This document shows positions 1 to 11,290 of a stretch of 64,000 bases of DNA, one piece after another. The stretch comes from Scolanthus callimorphus (lineage: Eukaryota > Cnidaria > Anthozoa > Actiniaria > Edwardsiidae). A program made the position numbers and the translations under genes. The stretch covers positions 19,739,854-19,803,853 of the forward strand of contig CM066913.1 in NCBI GenBank assembly GCA_033964015.1, in the 5' to 3' direction. The notes beneath the pieces are model-generated. The model worked only from the letters and a program-made list of their open reading frames with translations. It was not told where the DNA came from and did not search any database. Within the stretch, counting starts at the first letter, position 1. Every line of letters begins with the position of its first letter.

Positions 1-104
1 ATTACAGGTAGCAGATTTGATGATGTCAAATGCCAAGTACTTTTACTTATCACTATTACACGGTCACAACATTTACATTTGTTGGGCAATTTGGAATACT
101 CATC

Positions 105-358
105 TGCATACCTGCCAACTCTCCAGGTTTTCCCGAGACTCCAGGTTTTTTTAACAATCTCCCAGTCTTGGTTAAAGTATCAAATCTCCCGGTTTTTTTA
201 ATGCTATGATTCATAGTCAGACAAAAAAGTCAACCAAAGTCAACCGAGTTCGGACATTTTTGGAAGGAATTTGGAAAGGTTTCAGGAAAGACTCGGGGAA
301 CAAGATGGTTCCGATGAATTCTCCAGGTTTCAGAACTTCTGGAGTTTATAGGTATGCA
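105..358. repeat. Inverted-repeat element, 'ACCTGCCAACTCTCC' family
   Basis: The left end reads TGCATACCTGCCAACTCTCC and the right end closes with the inverse GGTATGCA. The interior repeats 'ctccaggttt' and 'ctcccggttt' phrases. Related pieces occur near 18545, 19680 and 29583, so this is a dispersed non-coding family. The short reading frames across it look like chance. Confidence 0.55.
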
Positions 359-416
359 GCTACAAATCAAAGTCCAAGTCCTCTTGATGGCGAAATGGCT
401 ACTTGTAATTGTGTGG

Positions 417-545
417 TTCCAAAAAATATCCATACCCCCCTCCCCCCCTACGAAAGGGATTGGAAATTCCAGAGGGGTGGGGGGTCAATTTACCTAATCT
501 TTTCCATACAAATACTAGGGAGGGGGGTATGGATATTTTTTGGAA
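417..545. mobile_element. Small MITE with C-rich/G-rich inverted ends
   Basis: The left arm has TTCCAAAAAATATCCATACC followed by a C run. The right arm is its inverse, a G run then GGTATGGATATTTTTTGGAA. About 35 bases are paired around a ~60-base centre. Related ends recur near 42046. Confidence 0.6.
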
Positions 546-742
546 ACACACATTGAGTTCTTTAAATGATTGACAGCTGAGAATTTCAAATCTAAAAACA
601 AAATGAAAATAATGCAGCCCTGTAACAGTGAATTCAGTGGTAACTGAAGTTTGACTGGACAGATGCAGGGCTAGGGGGTCCTAGGGTTGATGACCCCCTT
701 TTGGAACAAAAAATACAGTACACATTAAAGAAAATGACAAAA

Positions 743-1374
743 ATGGTCAGGGTCATCATACATTTCCAGTAGTTGTGACCCCCCTTTCCCACTTGCTGGC
801 CACCTCCCTGCTGGACTGGATGTATTAAGTACATATGTGGTGTACAGCTAACTAACTTGTACCTGATCTATGCCATCTTATGTTGTTTACACGCATCTGT
901 ACACCTTCCATTTCCAGTTTCATCTTGACTGCATGAACATTGAACATTTCATCTATAATGTCATCAAATGACCTGTCGTTTCGATCTTCAATGAACTGAA
1001 GCTTCAGTTGCCTCCAAATATCTGACAGCTTCTGTGGAGAGACACAACTCTCCCCATCAGGGTCAGGGTCATCATACATTTCCAGTAGTTGTGACCCCCC
1101 TTTCCCACTTGCTGGCCACCTCCCTGCTGGACTGGATGTATTAAGTACATATGTGGTGTACAGCTAACTAACTTGTACCTGCTCTATGCCATCTTATGTT
1201 GTTTACACGCATCTGTACACCTTCCATTTCCAGTTTCATCTTGACTGCATGAACATTGAACATTTCATCTATAATGTCATCAAATGACCTGTCGTTTCGA
1301 TCTTCAATGAACTGAAGCTTCAGTTGCCTCCAAATATCTGACAGCTTCTGTGGAGAGACACAACTCTCCCCATC
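743..1374. repeat. 316-bp direct tandem duplication
   Basis: Bases 743-1058 and 1059-1374 are nearly identical at a constant offset of 316. One visible difference is tgatct versus tgctct near 868/1184. The unit contains the last ~70 codons of the TTF1-like gene, its stop codon and the DNA after it. The gene as read ends in the 1059-1374 copy, so the 743-1058 copy is an orphan second C-terminus (minus-strand stop at 852-854). The few differences suggest a recent duplication. Confidence 0.9.
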
Positions 1375-2442
1375 CCAGATTTCAAAAAGCTGAAACCAAT
1401 CATTTGGTGCTCTTCTTTGGCATCAGTATTGTATAACATTGTGATAAGTCTTAACTGTCCCTTCTGTTCCAGCGATATTTTTTATCTGTGTTACAAAACA
1501 ATGCTGGAGACTTTACCCATTTGTGTCTGCACTGGTAAGGTTCCTCGTTCCAACTATTGTCGACACACCCTTCCAGTTAATGTTTTTATATACAGGAGTT
1601 CCTGGTTTCGTATCAGTTAGGCAACGAACTGCTTCATCTAGCATTGCTGTTTCTTCAACAGTCCATGGACCCTTGTTGCATGATTCAATCAGTTTATAAT
1701 ACTTACTAAGAACAGATAATGGACTGCGTCCCATAATTGTGCCAATAAGTTTCCATTTTCTTCCATGTATTGCATGTAAATCCAGAAGCTGCTGAGTCTC
1801 CTCTGATGTAAACACTCCAACATGAGCAAAAGATCTAGCTGACCTAAACACGTGCATGTAAATTGATGGCATTGTTCTCTTGATGCCAGCACTGACTTTT
1901 CTAAAGAACCCTGTACGCCTTGCGTATGTCCTCCAATCAACCATTTCCCCATTCTCTGCCAAAAAGATGTCCTCAAAAAGCTTCAAGACACTGGGATTGT
2001 CAGAATTATTTTGCTCCTCGATGAAAGCTTGGATATTCTTCTGTATCTGTTGCCTTTCTTCAAATGACCACTTGCCTTTGTTCTGCAGGTTTTTGCATTC
2101 TTGACATTGGCAATTCCATGCATGTACATTTTGGTCAAAGTATCTGTTAGAGCGTTTTAATTTCGGTGTTTTAGACTTCCTTGGTTTGATCACTACACGT
2201 CGCTTTGTTTTCCTGGCCTGTTTAATCGTGGTACGCTTTTCTACATCATGCCTCTGTGTTGTTGTGGCAATCTTTTTATCTTCGGGCTCCAACTTCAATT
2301 TCTTTTTTGGCACTTTGCATTTGGAACTGTATTTGCTTTGTTTTCGTTTCTTTTCTGTCTTAAGCATTTCTTGTCTTAGCTCCTTAAATGTTTCATTTGC
2401 TTTCGCTAAAAGATTCGGCTCCGTGTTCGTCTTGGACGCCAT
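1168..2442 (-). CDS. TTF1: TTF1-like Myb/SANT protein (RNA polymerase I terminator factor), frame broken by three 1-base deletions
   Basis: Minus strand, a single exon as far as I can see. TTF1-family proteins bind terminator sites in rDNA, stop RNA polymerase I and organise rDNA chromatin in the nucleolus. The start chosen is the second Met (2440-2442, protein MASKTNTEPN), because AAAATGGCGTCC is a strong initiation context; an in-frame Met lies at 2469. The order is a Lys/Arg-rich N-terminus, a first Myb-like helix set (KGKWSFEERQQIQKN), a linker like that of vertebrate TTF1, then Myb repeats FTSEETQQLLDLHAIHGRKW and KGPWTVEETAMLDEAV. The third helix (QCRHKW) and the C-terminal region (SPQKLSDIWRQLKL) lie in other frames. 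Single-base deletions near 1543, 1458 and 1404 would have to be restored to read on to the stop at 1168-1170, giving about 425 residues. The order of motifs matches vertebrate TTF1 as I remember it. Either the frameshifts are sequence errors or the gene is dead. Confidence 0.75.
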
Positions 2443-2517
2443 TTTGATTCTCACGAGCGCAACCAGCACGAAACCACAGGTATACCGTTCGCAAAGTTGT
2501 CCACCTCTCTAACAACA

Positions 2518-2769
2518 CAGGGGCGTAGCCAGGGGGAGGTTCCAGGGGTTCCGGAACCACCCCTCTCCCGCAGCGGAACCCCCCCTCGCCTCTGTTCTGG
2601 ACCGACTTACTACTAAAATTGTAAATATTTAATAGACAACAAATAAAAGCTCCAATATAAAATGCAGCAAATTTCTTCGAACGCTAGTTTTTTTCCCCGA
2701 GATCTATGTGGAGTTTTTATTTTTTGAATTTTGGAACCCCCCCTCTCATAAGTGCTGGCTACGCCCCTG
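2518..2769. mobile_element. MITE with CAGGGGCGTAGCCAG ends
   Basis: It begins CAGGGGCGTAGCCAGGGGG and ends TGGCTACGCCCCTG, with C-rich interior arms. CAACA flanks both sides and may be a target duplication. It lies just upstream of the TTF1-like start, so it may sit in or next to that promoter. The 'ggggcgtagccag' end is common in marine invertebrate genomes (from memory). Confidence 0.65.
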
Positions 2770-2871
2770 CAACAGAGCATGACAGAGGACCTCTGTAGCC
2801 TCCTTTGCAGCTAGCCGCAACGAAAGTGAAACGAGCGACACACCAGCGGCTGCAAAGGAGACTAAGGACCT

Positions 2872-3372
2872 GTGTTACACGAGGCATTTTTTCTTGCAAC
2901 TCGCAACGCAATATTTGTTGCGTTGCGAGATGCAGCAAAAATCGCGCGTGTATCTCTTTGTGTTGAAGTTTTTGTTTTTTTGGGGTGTGCGCGGGGGACT
3001 ACACGCGGCAGGAACGGCAGAGCGCGCGCACGTTGTTTTGAGGCTATTTTTTGGTAGAAGCTTTTTTAGAGCTTTCGTGTACATTCAGAGAGAAGCCCAA
3101 AAAACGAGAGTGTGCAGAAATCCCATACGAACGTGCGCGCGCAAGCTGCAATTCCCGGCGTGCTCTGAAGAGAGCCTGCGGGGAGGCTATCGCGCGTGTA
3201 ACATCCCCCTTCATCGCAATATTTTGTTAAGCTCTTCAGGTCTTGGCAATTTATCACGCAATGGGTTCCCTGAATGAGCCAATCCGCGCGTTTGATTTTG
3301 ATAGTGCTGCTGTAATGTAATTTTCCGTGCGGGCGCATTGCAAGTTGCAAAAAATATTGCGATCGTGTATAA
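2872..3372. repeat. Imperfect inverted-repeat element
   Basis: The left end has TTACACGAGGCATTTTTTC then GCAACTCGCAACGC. The right end has the inverse with mismatches (GCATTGCAAGTTGC, then CGATCGTGTATA). The interior is GC-rich with 'gcgcg' runs. It resembles the element at 51097-51375. No credible coding sequence. Confidence 0.45.
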
Positions 3373-3624
3373 AAAAAGCCATTTCATTGTCCAATAATAT
3401 GCTTTCTTAGTATTACTCAAGTGATTATAAAATTTCTGCACGCTGATTGGTCAAGAGGTTTGTTTTCTCTTGCTATAATCACATAGCGGTTGGGAGTGCA
3501 TGTGAGTTTTGTCATGATTTTTTTTGTCTAAAAGCCTTATGAATCACTTCAAAAATTATACTAAAACAATTAGTCGCCTCGGGCTCAATGATTATCAGTG
3601 AATAGTCAGCGATAATCATGTCGT

Positions 3625-4605
3625 CCCCCCCCCCTATCGAAGAACCTGGAAATTCCACAGGTCGCTGTGTTTGGCCCTGGAATTTTCACAGGGTTTGTTG
3701 ATTTTGACCCTGGAATTTCCATGGGTCCGTGATTTTGACCCTGGAATTTCCACAGGGCCATCCATTTTACCCTGGAATTTCCACAGGGTATCTCAGGCAT
3801 ATTAAGGCATGTGTCAGTGTGACCACGCCCTATTTAACGTTCAATTGGTCCTTAATTCGCTCAAATTAAGAGGAAGCCTATGATTCCTATACGACATCAT
3901 AGATAACATTAATCCTGATATTTTGATACTCTTTAGTTCCAATGGAAACCAATACCTGACCTTTGACCTAGAAATTCATAAATTTTGTTTCAAAGCCTTT
4001 TGGGAATAGGAAAATGCACCGCCATCGGTAATCAAACCAGTGCAAATAAAAGTGCTGACCTTGAGTATTCTCAGTCCAACTGGATATCGCGACGATCGTT
4101 TCTAAGTAAGAAGTAATTAAAGGGTATCAAATTTCATAATGCACTAAAACGCAATTCCCTTTTAAATGATCATCATATCTAGTTGGATCAGGAATGCCTT
4201 CCTCGAACTTTATCACTTCGCAAATAAAAACTTTGAACCTCAAATGTTTTCCTCTTCCCAAATACCATTTTCTAAAAATTAGTCAAATCTAAGGATCAAA
4301 GGTCACATTTTATGTTGCTATGGAAACGCTTGCGAAAATGAGTCTGTTTCTTGATCCCCTCAAACCTTAAAATGGTTCCATAGTGATTCCACTGAACCCA
4401 TGGCATATAGACCACCCCCATAGTTTTTGCAGCCGCCATCTTGAAAGCATGCAAGACCCATGCCTTAATATGCCTGAGATTCATTTGCAACTGTGGAATT
4501 TCCACAGGCACACAAGAGAATGAAGAATTTCCACAGGGGTTGCTTCAAATTTCCACAGGGGCTGTACAGAAGTCTGGAATCTCCACAAGTTCCTCGATAG
4601 GGGGT
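3625..4605. mobile_element. ~980-bp non-autonomous element with internal 'CCTGGAATTTCCACAGGG' repeats
   Basis: The ends are inverted copies of CCCCTATCGA(A/G)GAACCTGG. Next to the left end are about five copies of an 18-20-base repeat built on CCTGGAATTTCCACAGG (3645-3790). Next to the right end are degenerate inverted copies (4485-4590). The AT-rich centre has no gene I recognise. The same end sequence recurs near 42260. Confidence 0.6.
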
Positions 4606-4797
4606 TACAATTTTTTTATGGAACAGCCCAATTGTTGGATATTAAGATATTAAGTAATCATCCATGGAAGAAGGAACCGAAACTCCATTGTTCTCTGTGT
4701 TCTACGCCATTCAGGTTCCCCACATAGGATGTGTTCCATTCTTTACCACAGAAAGTTGTCATGACTAGTAACAAAATACAAGTGAAACATTATTGAT

Positions 4798-5114
4798 TTC
4801 GACTTGCTTGAGAAAATAATATAGCGATAATAACTCTCCAGACCAATCAGATTAAAGAAAAACAAAGGAAAGAGAATCACTATTTTACGCTAGGTTCCCC
4901 ATATACGAAGTCTTCAAAAATCGTATATCCTGTATAGGAGTACCACATGTGCTTATATCTTACCATAAATCCTGAGAAAAGTCTTTCTTTCATGGTAATT
5001 TTACCAATTTTTGTGTCTAAGCCATGAAATCGCCGGTATTTTCAAAAGAAAATAATTGCATTCCAGCAAGCTCTGCCGTTGGCTTGGGTAGTTCTTATAC
5101 GGACCATTACTTAA
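4798..5114. repeat. Dispersed ~315-bp repeat, copy 1
   Basis: It runs from TCGACTTGCTTGAGAAAATA to GGACCATTACTTAA and matches 36691-37000 with few differences. It contains 'accaatcaga' and 'tcgtatatcctg'. Non-coding. Confidence 0.8.
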
Positions 5115-5250
5115 ACAATTAGACCTTGAGCCCGAAAGGGCTACGGGCCAAATAGCTCATGAGGCCACAGGCAAAATGGGCTATTGACCCGTGGCCCTCG
5201 AGGGCGAGAGGTCTTATTGTTTTTGTATCATCCAACTAGTTGGACAAATA

Positions 5251-6383
5251 CGGTGGCCCACAACTGTCACGGCTAAAAAGAACAGCTCGCGGCTAAATAC
5301 AAACTCCCGCGGCTAAATACAAACTCTCGCGGCTAAAAGAAAATGCTCACGGCTAAAAGAAAATGCTCACGGTTAAAAGAAAATACTCACGGCTAAAATA
5401 TAATACTCACGGCTAAAAGAAAATGCTCACGGCTAAAAGAAAATGCTCACGGCTAAAAGAAAATGCTCATGGCTAAAAGGAAATACTCACTGCGGCTAAA
5501 AGGAAATACTCGCTGCGGCTAAAAGGAATTATTATTCAGCACAGTCGATGCACTGCCCAAATATGGTCATTGGAACGCCAATAGCTGTCTTCTGTACATG
5601 ACAGCTATCCTGCGATATCCGTCTCTGAGGAAAATGTGATGTTTTGAGCTCGTAAATAATACACAAAAGTCACTTTTTTCGGGGTTTTTTTGTGCTATCG
5701 ATGTGCTGAATAATAAAACCATTATCCTGCTCGATTTTGCAGAATATCGTCTGATTTTAGCCAACTCGGGACTTCGTCCCTCGTCGGCTAAGTATCAGAC
5801 GATATTCTGCGCAATCTCGCAGGATAATGGTTAAATACTTCGCCGCCGCCGGCGGTTAATTAAAGCAAGGCTCACGGCCAACCTACCTCGGCCGAGTTTC
5901 CTCGAACTGTATCATGGGATGGGATGGGATGAGTATTTTCCTTTTAGCCGTAGCCAGCGTAGCTGGCTCTCGGAGTTTTTTTCGAGGAAGGATCACCGCG
6001 CGAAGCGCGGTCCGGAGCCGAGCGCGCGATCGCCCCATGGAAAGGCGCCTCGATTTCGTGTGCGCCCCATGGGATCTGTCTCGTAACACAACAACAGAGC
6101 CGGCTACGCAGGCTATTTAGCCGCAGTGAGTATTTCCTTTTAGCCGTGAGCATTTTCTTTTAGCCGTGAGTATTTTCTTTTAGCCGTGAGCATTTTCTTT
6201 TAGCCGTAAGTATTATATTTTAGCCGTGAGCATTTTCTTTTAGCCGTGAGCATTTTCTTTTAGCCGTGAGCATTTTCTTTTAGCCGTGAGCATTTTCTTT
6301 TAGCCGCGAGAGTTTGTACTTAGCCGCGAGTTTGTATTTAGCCGCGAGCTTTTCTTTTTAGCCGTGACAGTTGTGGGCCACCG
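5251..6383. mobile_element. 1.13-kb DNA transposon remnant whose inverted repeats contain a ~20-bp minisatellite
   Basis: The ends are CGGTGGCCCACAACTGTCAC and its exact inverse, each flanked by TA (5249-5250 and 6384-6385), which fits a TA target duplication. Inside the left end is a tandem array of ACGGCTAAAAGAAAATGCTC-type units (5270-5530). The right arm (6125-6365) carries the same array inverted. The centre holds two further palindromes (5717-5832 and about 5940-6118). No transposase is visible, so it is non-autonomous. The long arms could fold into a ~250-base-pair stem. Confidence 0.8.
5717..5832. repeat. Hairpin-forming palindrome inside the 5251-6383 element
   Basis: AACCATTATCCTGC and GCAGAATATCGTCTGAT on the left pair with their inverses ending GCAGGATAATGGTT on the right. 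The loop is around 'cgggacttcgtccctcg'. It may be a small element inserted in the larger one. Confidence 0.7.
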
Positions 6384-6965
6384 TAGATCTATTAATAATA
6401 GTCCCCTAGTAGCATAGCCAATCAGAATGCAGCATTGGGAATAGTCCACTAGTTGGGTGATACTAAAATCATATAAGCGAATATAAGCATCTGAAGTTCT
6501 CACAATACACCAAAACGAGACCAGTGAGGCCACTATCGAAAACCCCATACAAAACTGTATTTGTGAGCTCCTATATTTCCGTCAATATTTAACAAAATCA
6601 CACTAAATTTTCTAAAACTGTGCGTTCTGATGTAATTTCTTGAGCAGCAGGTTTTTGACTACAGTAAATATTTCTTTCGTCTTTAACTAGAAAAACTGAA
6701 TTGGGAAAGCGGTATATAGTTTTATAGTTTTATAGGTGTGAAATTGAAGCACTTTCCAGGTTGTCCATCCCCCCTACGAACACTGTGTTGAATTAAAAAA
6801 CCAGCAGCAATCCGCGCCAAAACTTGTTGACACACTCACTCCATTTAGTAACGCTAAAAAATGCTCGCAAGAACGACCAAAGACAGGACAACATTAATGC
6901 ACCACCCCCTCTCCCCCCTGTGCAATGTTGAAATCCCAACTGCACCACACAAAACTCCGATGATA

Positions 6966-7214
6966 GAGCGGATTTCAGATGACTGTCGTAATTAAATTGC
7001 GTTTGCGATTGGTTTGCTTTCTCATTGGCTGCTTATTTCTATCAACCAATCAAATTGCGAACTAATTACAAGCAAGGAATTACTAGCCAATTGGTTCGGC
7101 TCCTGATTGGCTGGGCTCGAACCATTCAACAGTAAGTTGTAATTACTTTTGTTTCTGATTGGCTAGTGATTGCACATTGCGTTTATTTTCACAACGGTCA
7201 TCTGAAATCTGCTC
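6966..7214. mobile_element. TA-flanked MITE, 'GAGCGGATTTC' family, copy 1
   Basis: It starts GAGCGGATTTCAGATGAC and ends with the inverse, with TA on each side, fitting a mariner-like TA target duplication. The 249-bp interior carries several CCAAT/ATTGG boxes in the form 'attggct' or 'agccaat'. Full-length relatives are at 32586-32835 and 37873-38110. An element sharing only the ends is at 62624-62795. Confidence 0.8.
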
Positions 7215-7364
7215 TATCCCTACAGGAACACATTGATTGGGGGAAGGAAAAGAGCTTGTTGGCGGGAGACTCTTGCTAAGGAACCAAATTTTAAGAATAA
7301 CGGTTCAAACGTTGAGAAATGGGTCAATGAGTTTTGGCGGGGATTGAGGCATAGAAATTAACAA

Positions 7365-10300
7365 ACAATTAAGTAACAAAACAATGATTTATTGATGAAT
7401 ATTGCTGCTTCTAGATGACATAATGTAAGCCAATTATTCAGCAAGCCATGTCTTGTTCTAATTATTTTCTTGAAACATTGCAGCCCTGAAAATGAAAGTG
7501 AAAGCAGAATATAGATGAGCTTTTAACATCGGATTTCAATCTTAACAAGTTTTCTTAGCTTACATGACTGTTTGCAAGAAACTTAGTATAGGAAATGTGG
7601 GCGACATTATTGTACAGGTGATGTTACAGGGATGTAATCAATGGTCATGAAGAGGAACGTTTGATTCCTTTACATTGCACGGCTCGTCCCTTTTGCGAGT
7701 AAGAAATTATGCATGCCATGCCTGTTTGAAATACAATAGGATTTTTGTAAAGCAGGAACCCCCCAGCCTCCAGGCCTGATCTGGCAACTCATGCACAATT
7801 ACTTCTCTCTCCCTTCCCTTGCCCTGGTTGATATGTTGTTGTTTTTTACATCTCTTTGTGCTCCCTTTGGTACTTGAGGCCAATTTAATCCTTCTGCATT
7901 TCAAAAATAGGAGTTGACTACCCCTAACCAATGAAAGCCATCTTAGAAACATGACAATATACCTACTATCTTAGCCTTCTTGCTTCTCTCTCAGACTCTA
8001 GAAGACATAAAACGTCGCCTTCCTCACTGGTCCCTTTACATTTCGGATGATTGAACGGCTGTCATCAAGGAATTCAACACGGACCTAAGAGGGAAGAACA
8101 ATTAGTTCCACTTTCATATCATTGGACTGGCTTACTGGCCTTTCAAGGAACCTGAGCAGCAATGTGTCCACAATACAATTCATATAATATTTTGGCATTA
8201 GTTGTCACGTGGCATCCCTTACTTAACACAAGAAGTTTGGACAGTGTCAATAAAAATTATTATTGAAAACTTTTCATTAGGCAAGTATTTGTAGACCGTT
8301 GTTGAAATGTTTGCTGTTTAATTACATAAAGAAATATGTGAACATGGTAAACCATAGTTTTAAGAGGGGAATGGTTAGGGAACCTGACACCCTGTTATTG
8401 CAGTTTCTTTGTTCACTAATTCAGAGGAATCCTTTCATTTGTGCAGGGTCACGGTACATAAGTACCAAAATCCAGCCAGTAAGATTAAGTGTACATCCAG
8501 ACATATTAGATGAGCATGGAACAATAGATTGTACAGGGTCAATATCATGTGATAGCTCATCTCAACATACAGCCCATGCTATTGTATTGACCCTTTGAAG
8601 TTTACCCCAGGCTTCCCAATCATTTCACTCCATAAAATAAACTATAAGTTTATGAGATGTAAAATATGCCTAGAAATGTTTGTTTTACCCCAAATGTTTT
8701 TCACATAGGGACTGGTCATAAAGTACGGGGGGGGGGGGGGAATCATATAACAGCAAGTTACTATTCATGCCACCCACCCTCTGTTGTTGACCAAAATAAT
8801 CAATGCCCCCCCCCCCCCCCCCCTTATTTGCAAGAGCAGAAATTAAGGACCCACCCCAAGTAGCTACTGGTTGCCCTTGTACTCCCTTTCTACTTTTTCT
8901 TAGAATATGCAATGATATTTCAAGTGATACTCTAATATTATTTACCTTACTTGAGTACAAAATGTACCTTTATTCAGAGTCTCCAAAAATTGCCTTGATT
9001 AGTAAGAAGTTACAGTTTTCCAGCCCCCCCCCCCCCTCCTGTACTTTACGAATACACAGGAACCCCATTAATATGGCTTATGATACAGGGAACCCAAGTC
9101 AGCTTTTTCATGTAAATTCTCTCCCCGGCTCCACATATATTTCTAAGCAAGGAGGAAAGTTATCTACTTCGCACAAAAGACAGTTTTTCCCCCATTCCTT
9201 GGGGCTGGTGGTCCTTTCTTTTTTTTTGCCATAAGAGCTTTGGGGTTCCTGTGTACCTGTTTATTATTCAAAATGGCGCCCAAGGACATAAAAACACAAT
9301 TATGCGTCTGCATATTCCATTCTTGTTACAATATTTTACAAAAGAAAAGAACATGGGCCTTAGCAAGAGTTGAAGAGAATAGAGCAGTAGATGGAGACTT
9401 GAAAAAGATGGTCAAATTGGAAGAAAAGCCAAGACATCGCTGGCGACTGAGGTGAGCCAAAAACATACTTATTCCTCATTTTCCATGGGGTCGGTGTTTT
9501 TCCTGAGTCTGCGTTTTTTCCAGGTCTGCACTTTTCCCGGGTCTGCATTTTTCCTGGGTCTCAGGTCTCAGTTTCATCCGAGGCTCAGTTGCTCTTAGTG
9601 TTCATATAGTGCGGAGCTAGTGCCATAATTGTAAAGGCCTTATAACACAACTTTATGTACAGTTTTCTTCCCTCCCTCCCGCCTCTTGGTGGGATGAAGT
9701 TTATTTTCCGGTAGCTTGCATGTATGTTCGGTCTGTTTTCTGCTGGAAATAAACTTCCTTTCCCAAAGAATGAAGTGTGGTGTTGTTGTTTGTTTTGCAC
9801 GTTCGGGATCTTAAGCGCAGAATTACGTTAGTTTAAACCGAACTGTTTGGGCACACAAAAAACTCGGGTGAAAAACAATGGAAAGTTTTTCGGGAGCAAC
9901 TGATCTCCCAAGAATTTTCGGGTGATTTTTCTTAGACTTGAGGGATTGAATGAAATCATAAATTTCTTTTTTGAGACGTGAACAGTATACATATTCACAG
10001 ATAGGAAGTTGTAGACTGTTTAAATCATCAGAGGAGAAAAGAAAACGAAAAACATGGGGATCAATCTATTAACATGTCAAAACAAACTTTTCCGGCCAGA
10101 GAATTCTCGGGCGTTTTGAGAAACGGCCCCCAGGGACTAAATGCTAAGTTGCTTGTGCTAATAATCTACTTATTTTGATGAAGTTACAATTTTCATTACC
10201 TGTGTACACTGGCCCTGTGAACCGGTTCGTCCAAGAATCTTTATAACCTGAGAAATAAGAAGAGAGAGCAGCATTATATTATGATACTACAGATCTCACT

Positions 10301-11190
10301 GAACAATCACTTTGTGTTTGAAATTCATGCTGCTACCATGCCCACAAACATCTACAAGTTTGCCTACATTCCTTTGCTCACATGAAAGTCATGGTCCGCC
10401 AATTTCACTGAATTTTCTTGGAATGCTGCAAAAGCTGAAGAGCATCAAAGAAATGGTGCTTATGAAGGCCTAAATTAGCTGGAAATGCAAACAATAATCC
10501 TCCCTTGAAGTCTCTATAAACCAGTGAGGTGTCTTTGGAAAAAATTCTCGTTGCGTGGCAATTTATGCAATGATAACCAGCTACATTTAAGCATTACAGC
10601 ACAACTTTCTATGATTTTATCGGCACAATAGAGCACGCGTGATGCTGGGAGAGACACGAGAACGTAACGTAAAATCACGAACCGCAGGCTGTAGGTGGGG
10701 GCAGGGCCTCGATTCACCAACTTTCCTATTGATTTTTGTGGCACTTGGCTATTAAAGCCACAGCAGTTTTTCCCTGCCAATGAAACCTTTACTTCATGTT
10801 CCACATAGTGTATTATTGATGTTTCTAAGTGGCACCTACAAAGCAAAGAAATTGGCGGCCTTGGGGCGGGAGACACAAGATGTGCCTCGCATTGCGGGGA
10901 ATTAGCGGGGCTTTCCACTGACTAGTGCATAAGTAAAAAAACATTTGGCGTAATCACACGCGCTGTGTCCCTTGGGAGTTGACTGTATGAATATCTTGAG
11001 AATATCAGAACGAAGCGAGCTAGTAATACCTACGAACTTTGACGTGAATTTTTCAACCTATCATGATGTCTTGTACTTGTGTGCCGAATTTGGTGGTCAA
11101 ATTAGGTACTAGTGGCACTTTAGAGCATGTATTAGAGAACATGTTCATTAAATCAAGCAAAATACCTTGCCGTATCTAGGTTTGTCCATG
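7365..11190 (-). pseudogene. RPS28: Ribosomal protein S28, copy A (diverged, frameshifted)
   Basis: Minus strand; the exon structure is identical to copy B. Exons: 11167-11190 (MDKPRYGK), 10200-10247 (VIKILGRTGSQGQCTQ), 7963-8084 ([18 protein letters not shown] onward), and a non-coding 3' exon at about 7365-7485 with AATAAA on the minus strand at 7388-7393. The stop is at 7966-7968, and the last intron starts 3 bases after it. A GG where copy B has GGG (near 8022) shifts the frame in the third exon after GPVR. If that G is restored, the exon ends in the family's [10 protein letters not shown] tail and totals 63 codons. Exon 1 lacks the KLA of copy B, and VTKV is VIKI. RPS28 is a small-subunit (40S) protein near the mRNA exit. 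Copy A may be a decaying duplicate or a diverged paralog with one sequencing error. Confidence 0.7.
8718..9037. repeat. Cluster of poly-G and poly-C tracts in an RPS28-A intron
   Basis: There is a G run at about 8728-8740, a C run at about 8805-8823 and another C run at about 9023-9036, within 320 bp. The remainder is ordinary AT-rich intron DNA. Such runs are prone to length error, which makes frames across them unreliable. Confidence 0.85.
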
Positions 11191-11290
11191 TTGCAAGATG
11201 GCCGACGCAAAAGAGAACGAAAACCACGTGATTACACAAATTCAGTACGTTGCATTATGGGATTTACACAGGTATCCCGTGACCACTAGA
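11191..11290 (-). promoter_or_regulatory. RPS28-A promoter/5' UTR, homologous to that of copy B
   Basis: This stretch just upstream of the copy A start matches 20169-20280. Shared parts are the ATG-proximal CGGCCATCTTGC-type (YY1-like) motif, a pyrimidine run (minus strand TCTCTTTT) that could be a 5' TOP transcription start, a CACGTG E-box, and 'acacaggtatcccgtgacca'. The promoter was therefore copied with the gene. Confidence 0.55.

Noticed and set aside
206..556. 116-codon plus-strand frame at the left edge
   Set aside because: It runs across two inverted-repeat elements and low-complexity C/G tracts.
852..1079. Separate 75-codon gene ending in the same residues as the TTF1-like protein
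   Set aside because: It is the second copy of the 316-bp tandem duplication and has no start or promoter of its own.
5270..5530. Regular ~20-bp array that could look like a CRISPR array
   Set aside because: Units are contiguous with no unique spacers, the array is mirrored at 6125-6365, and the genome is eukaryotic.
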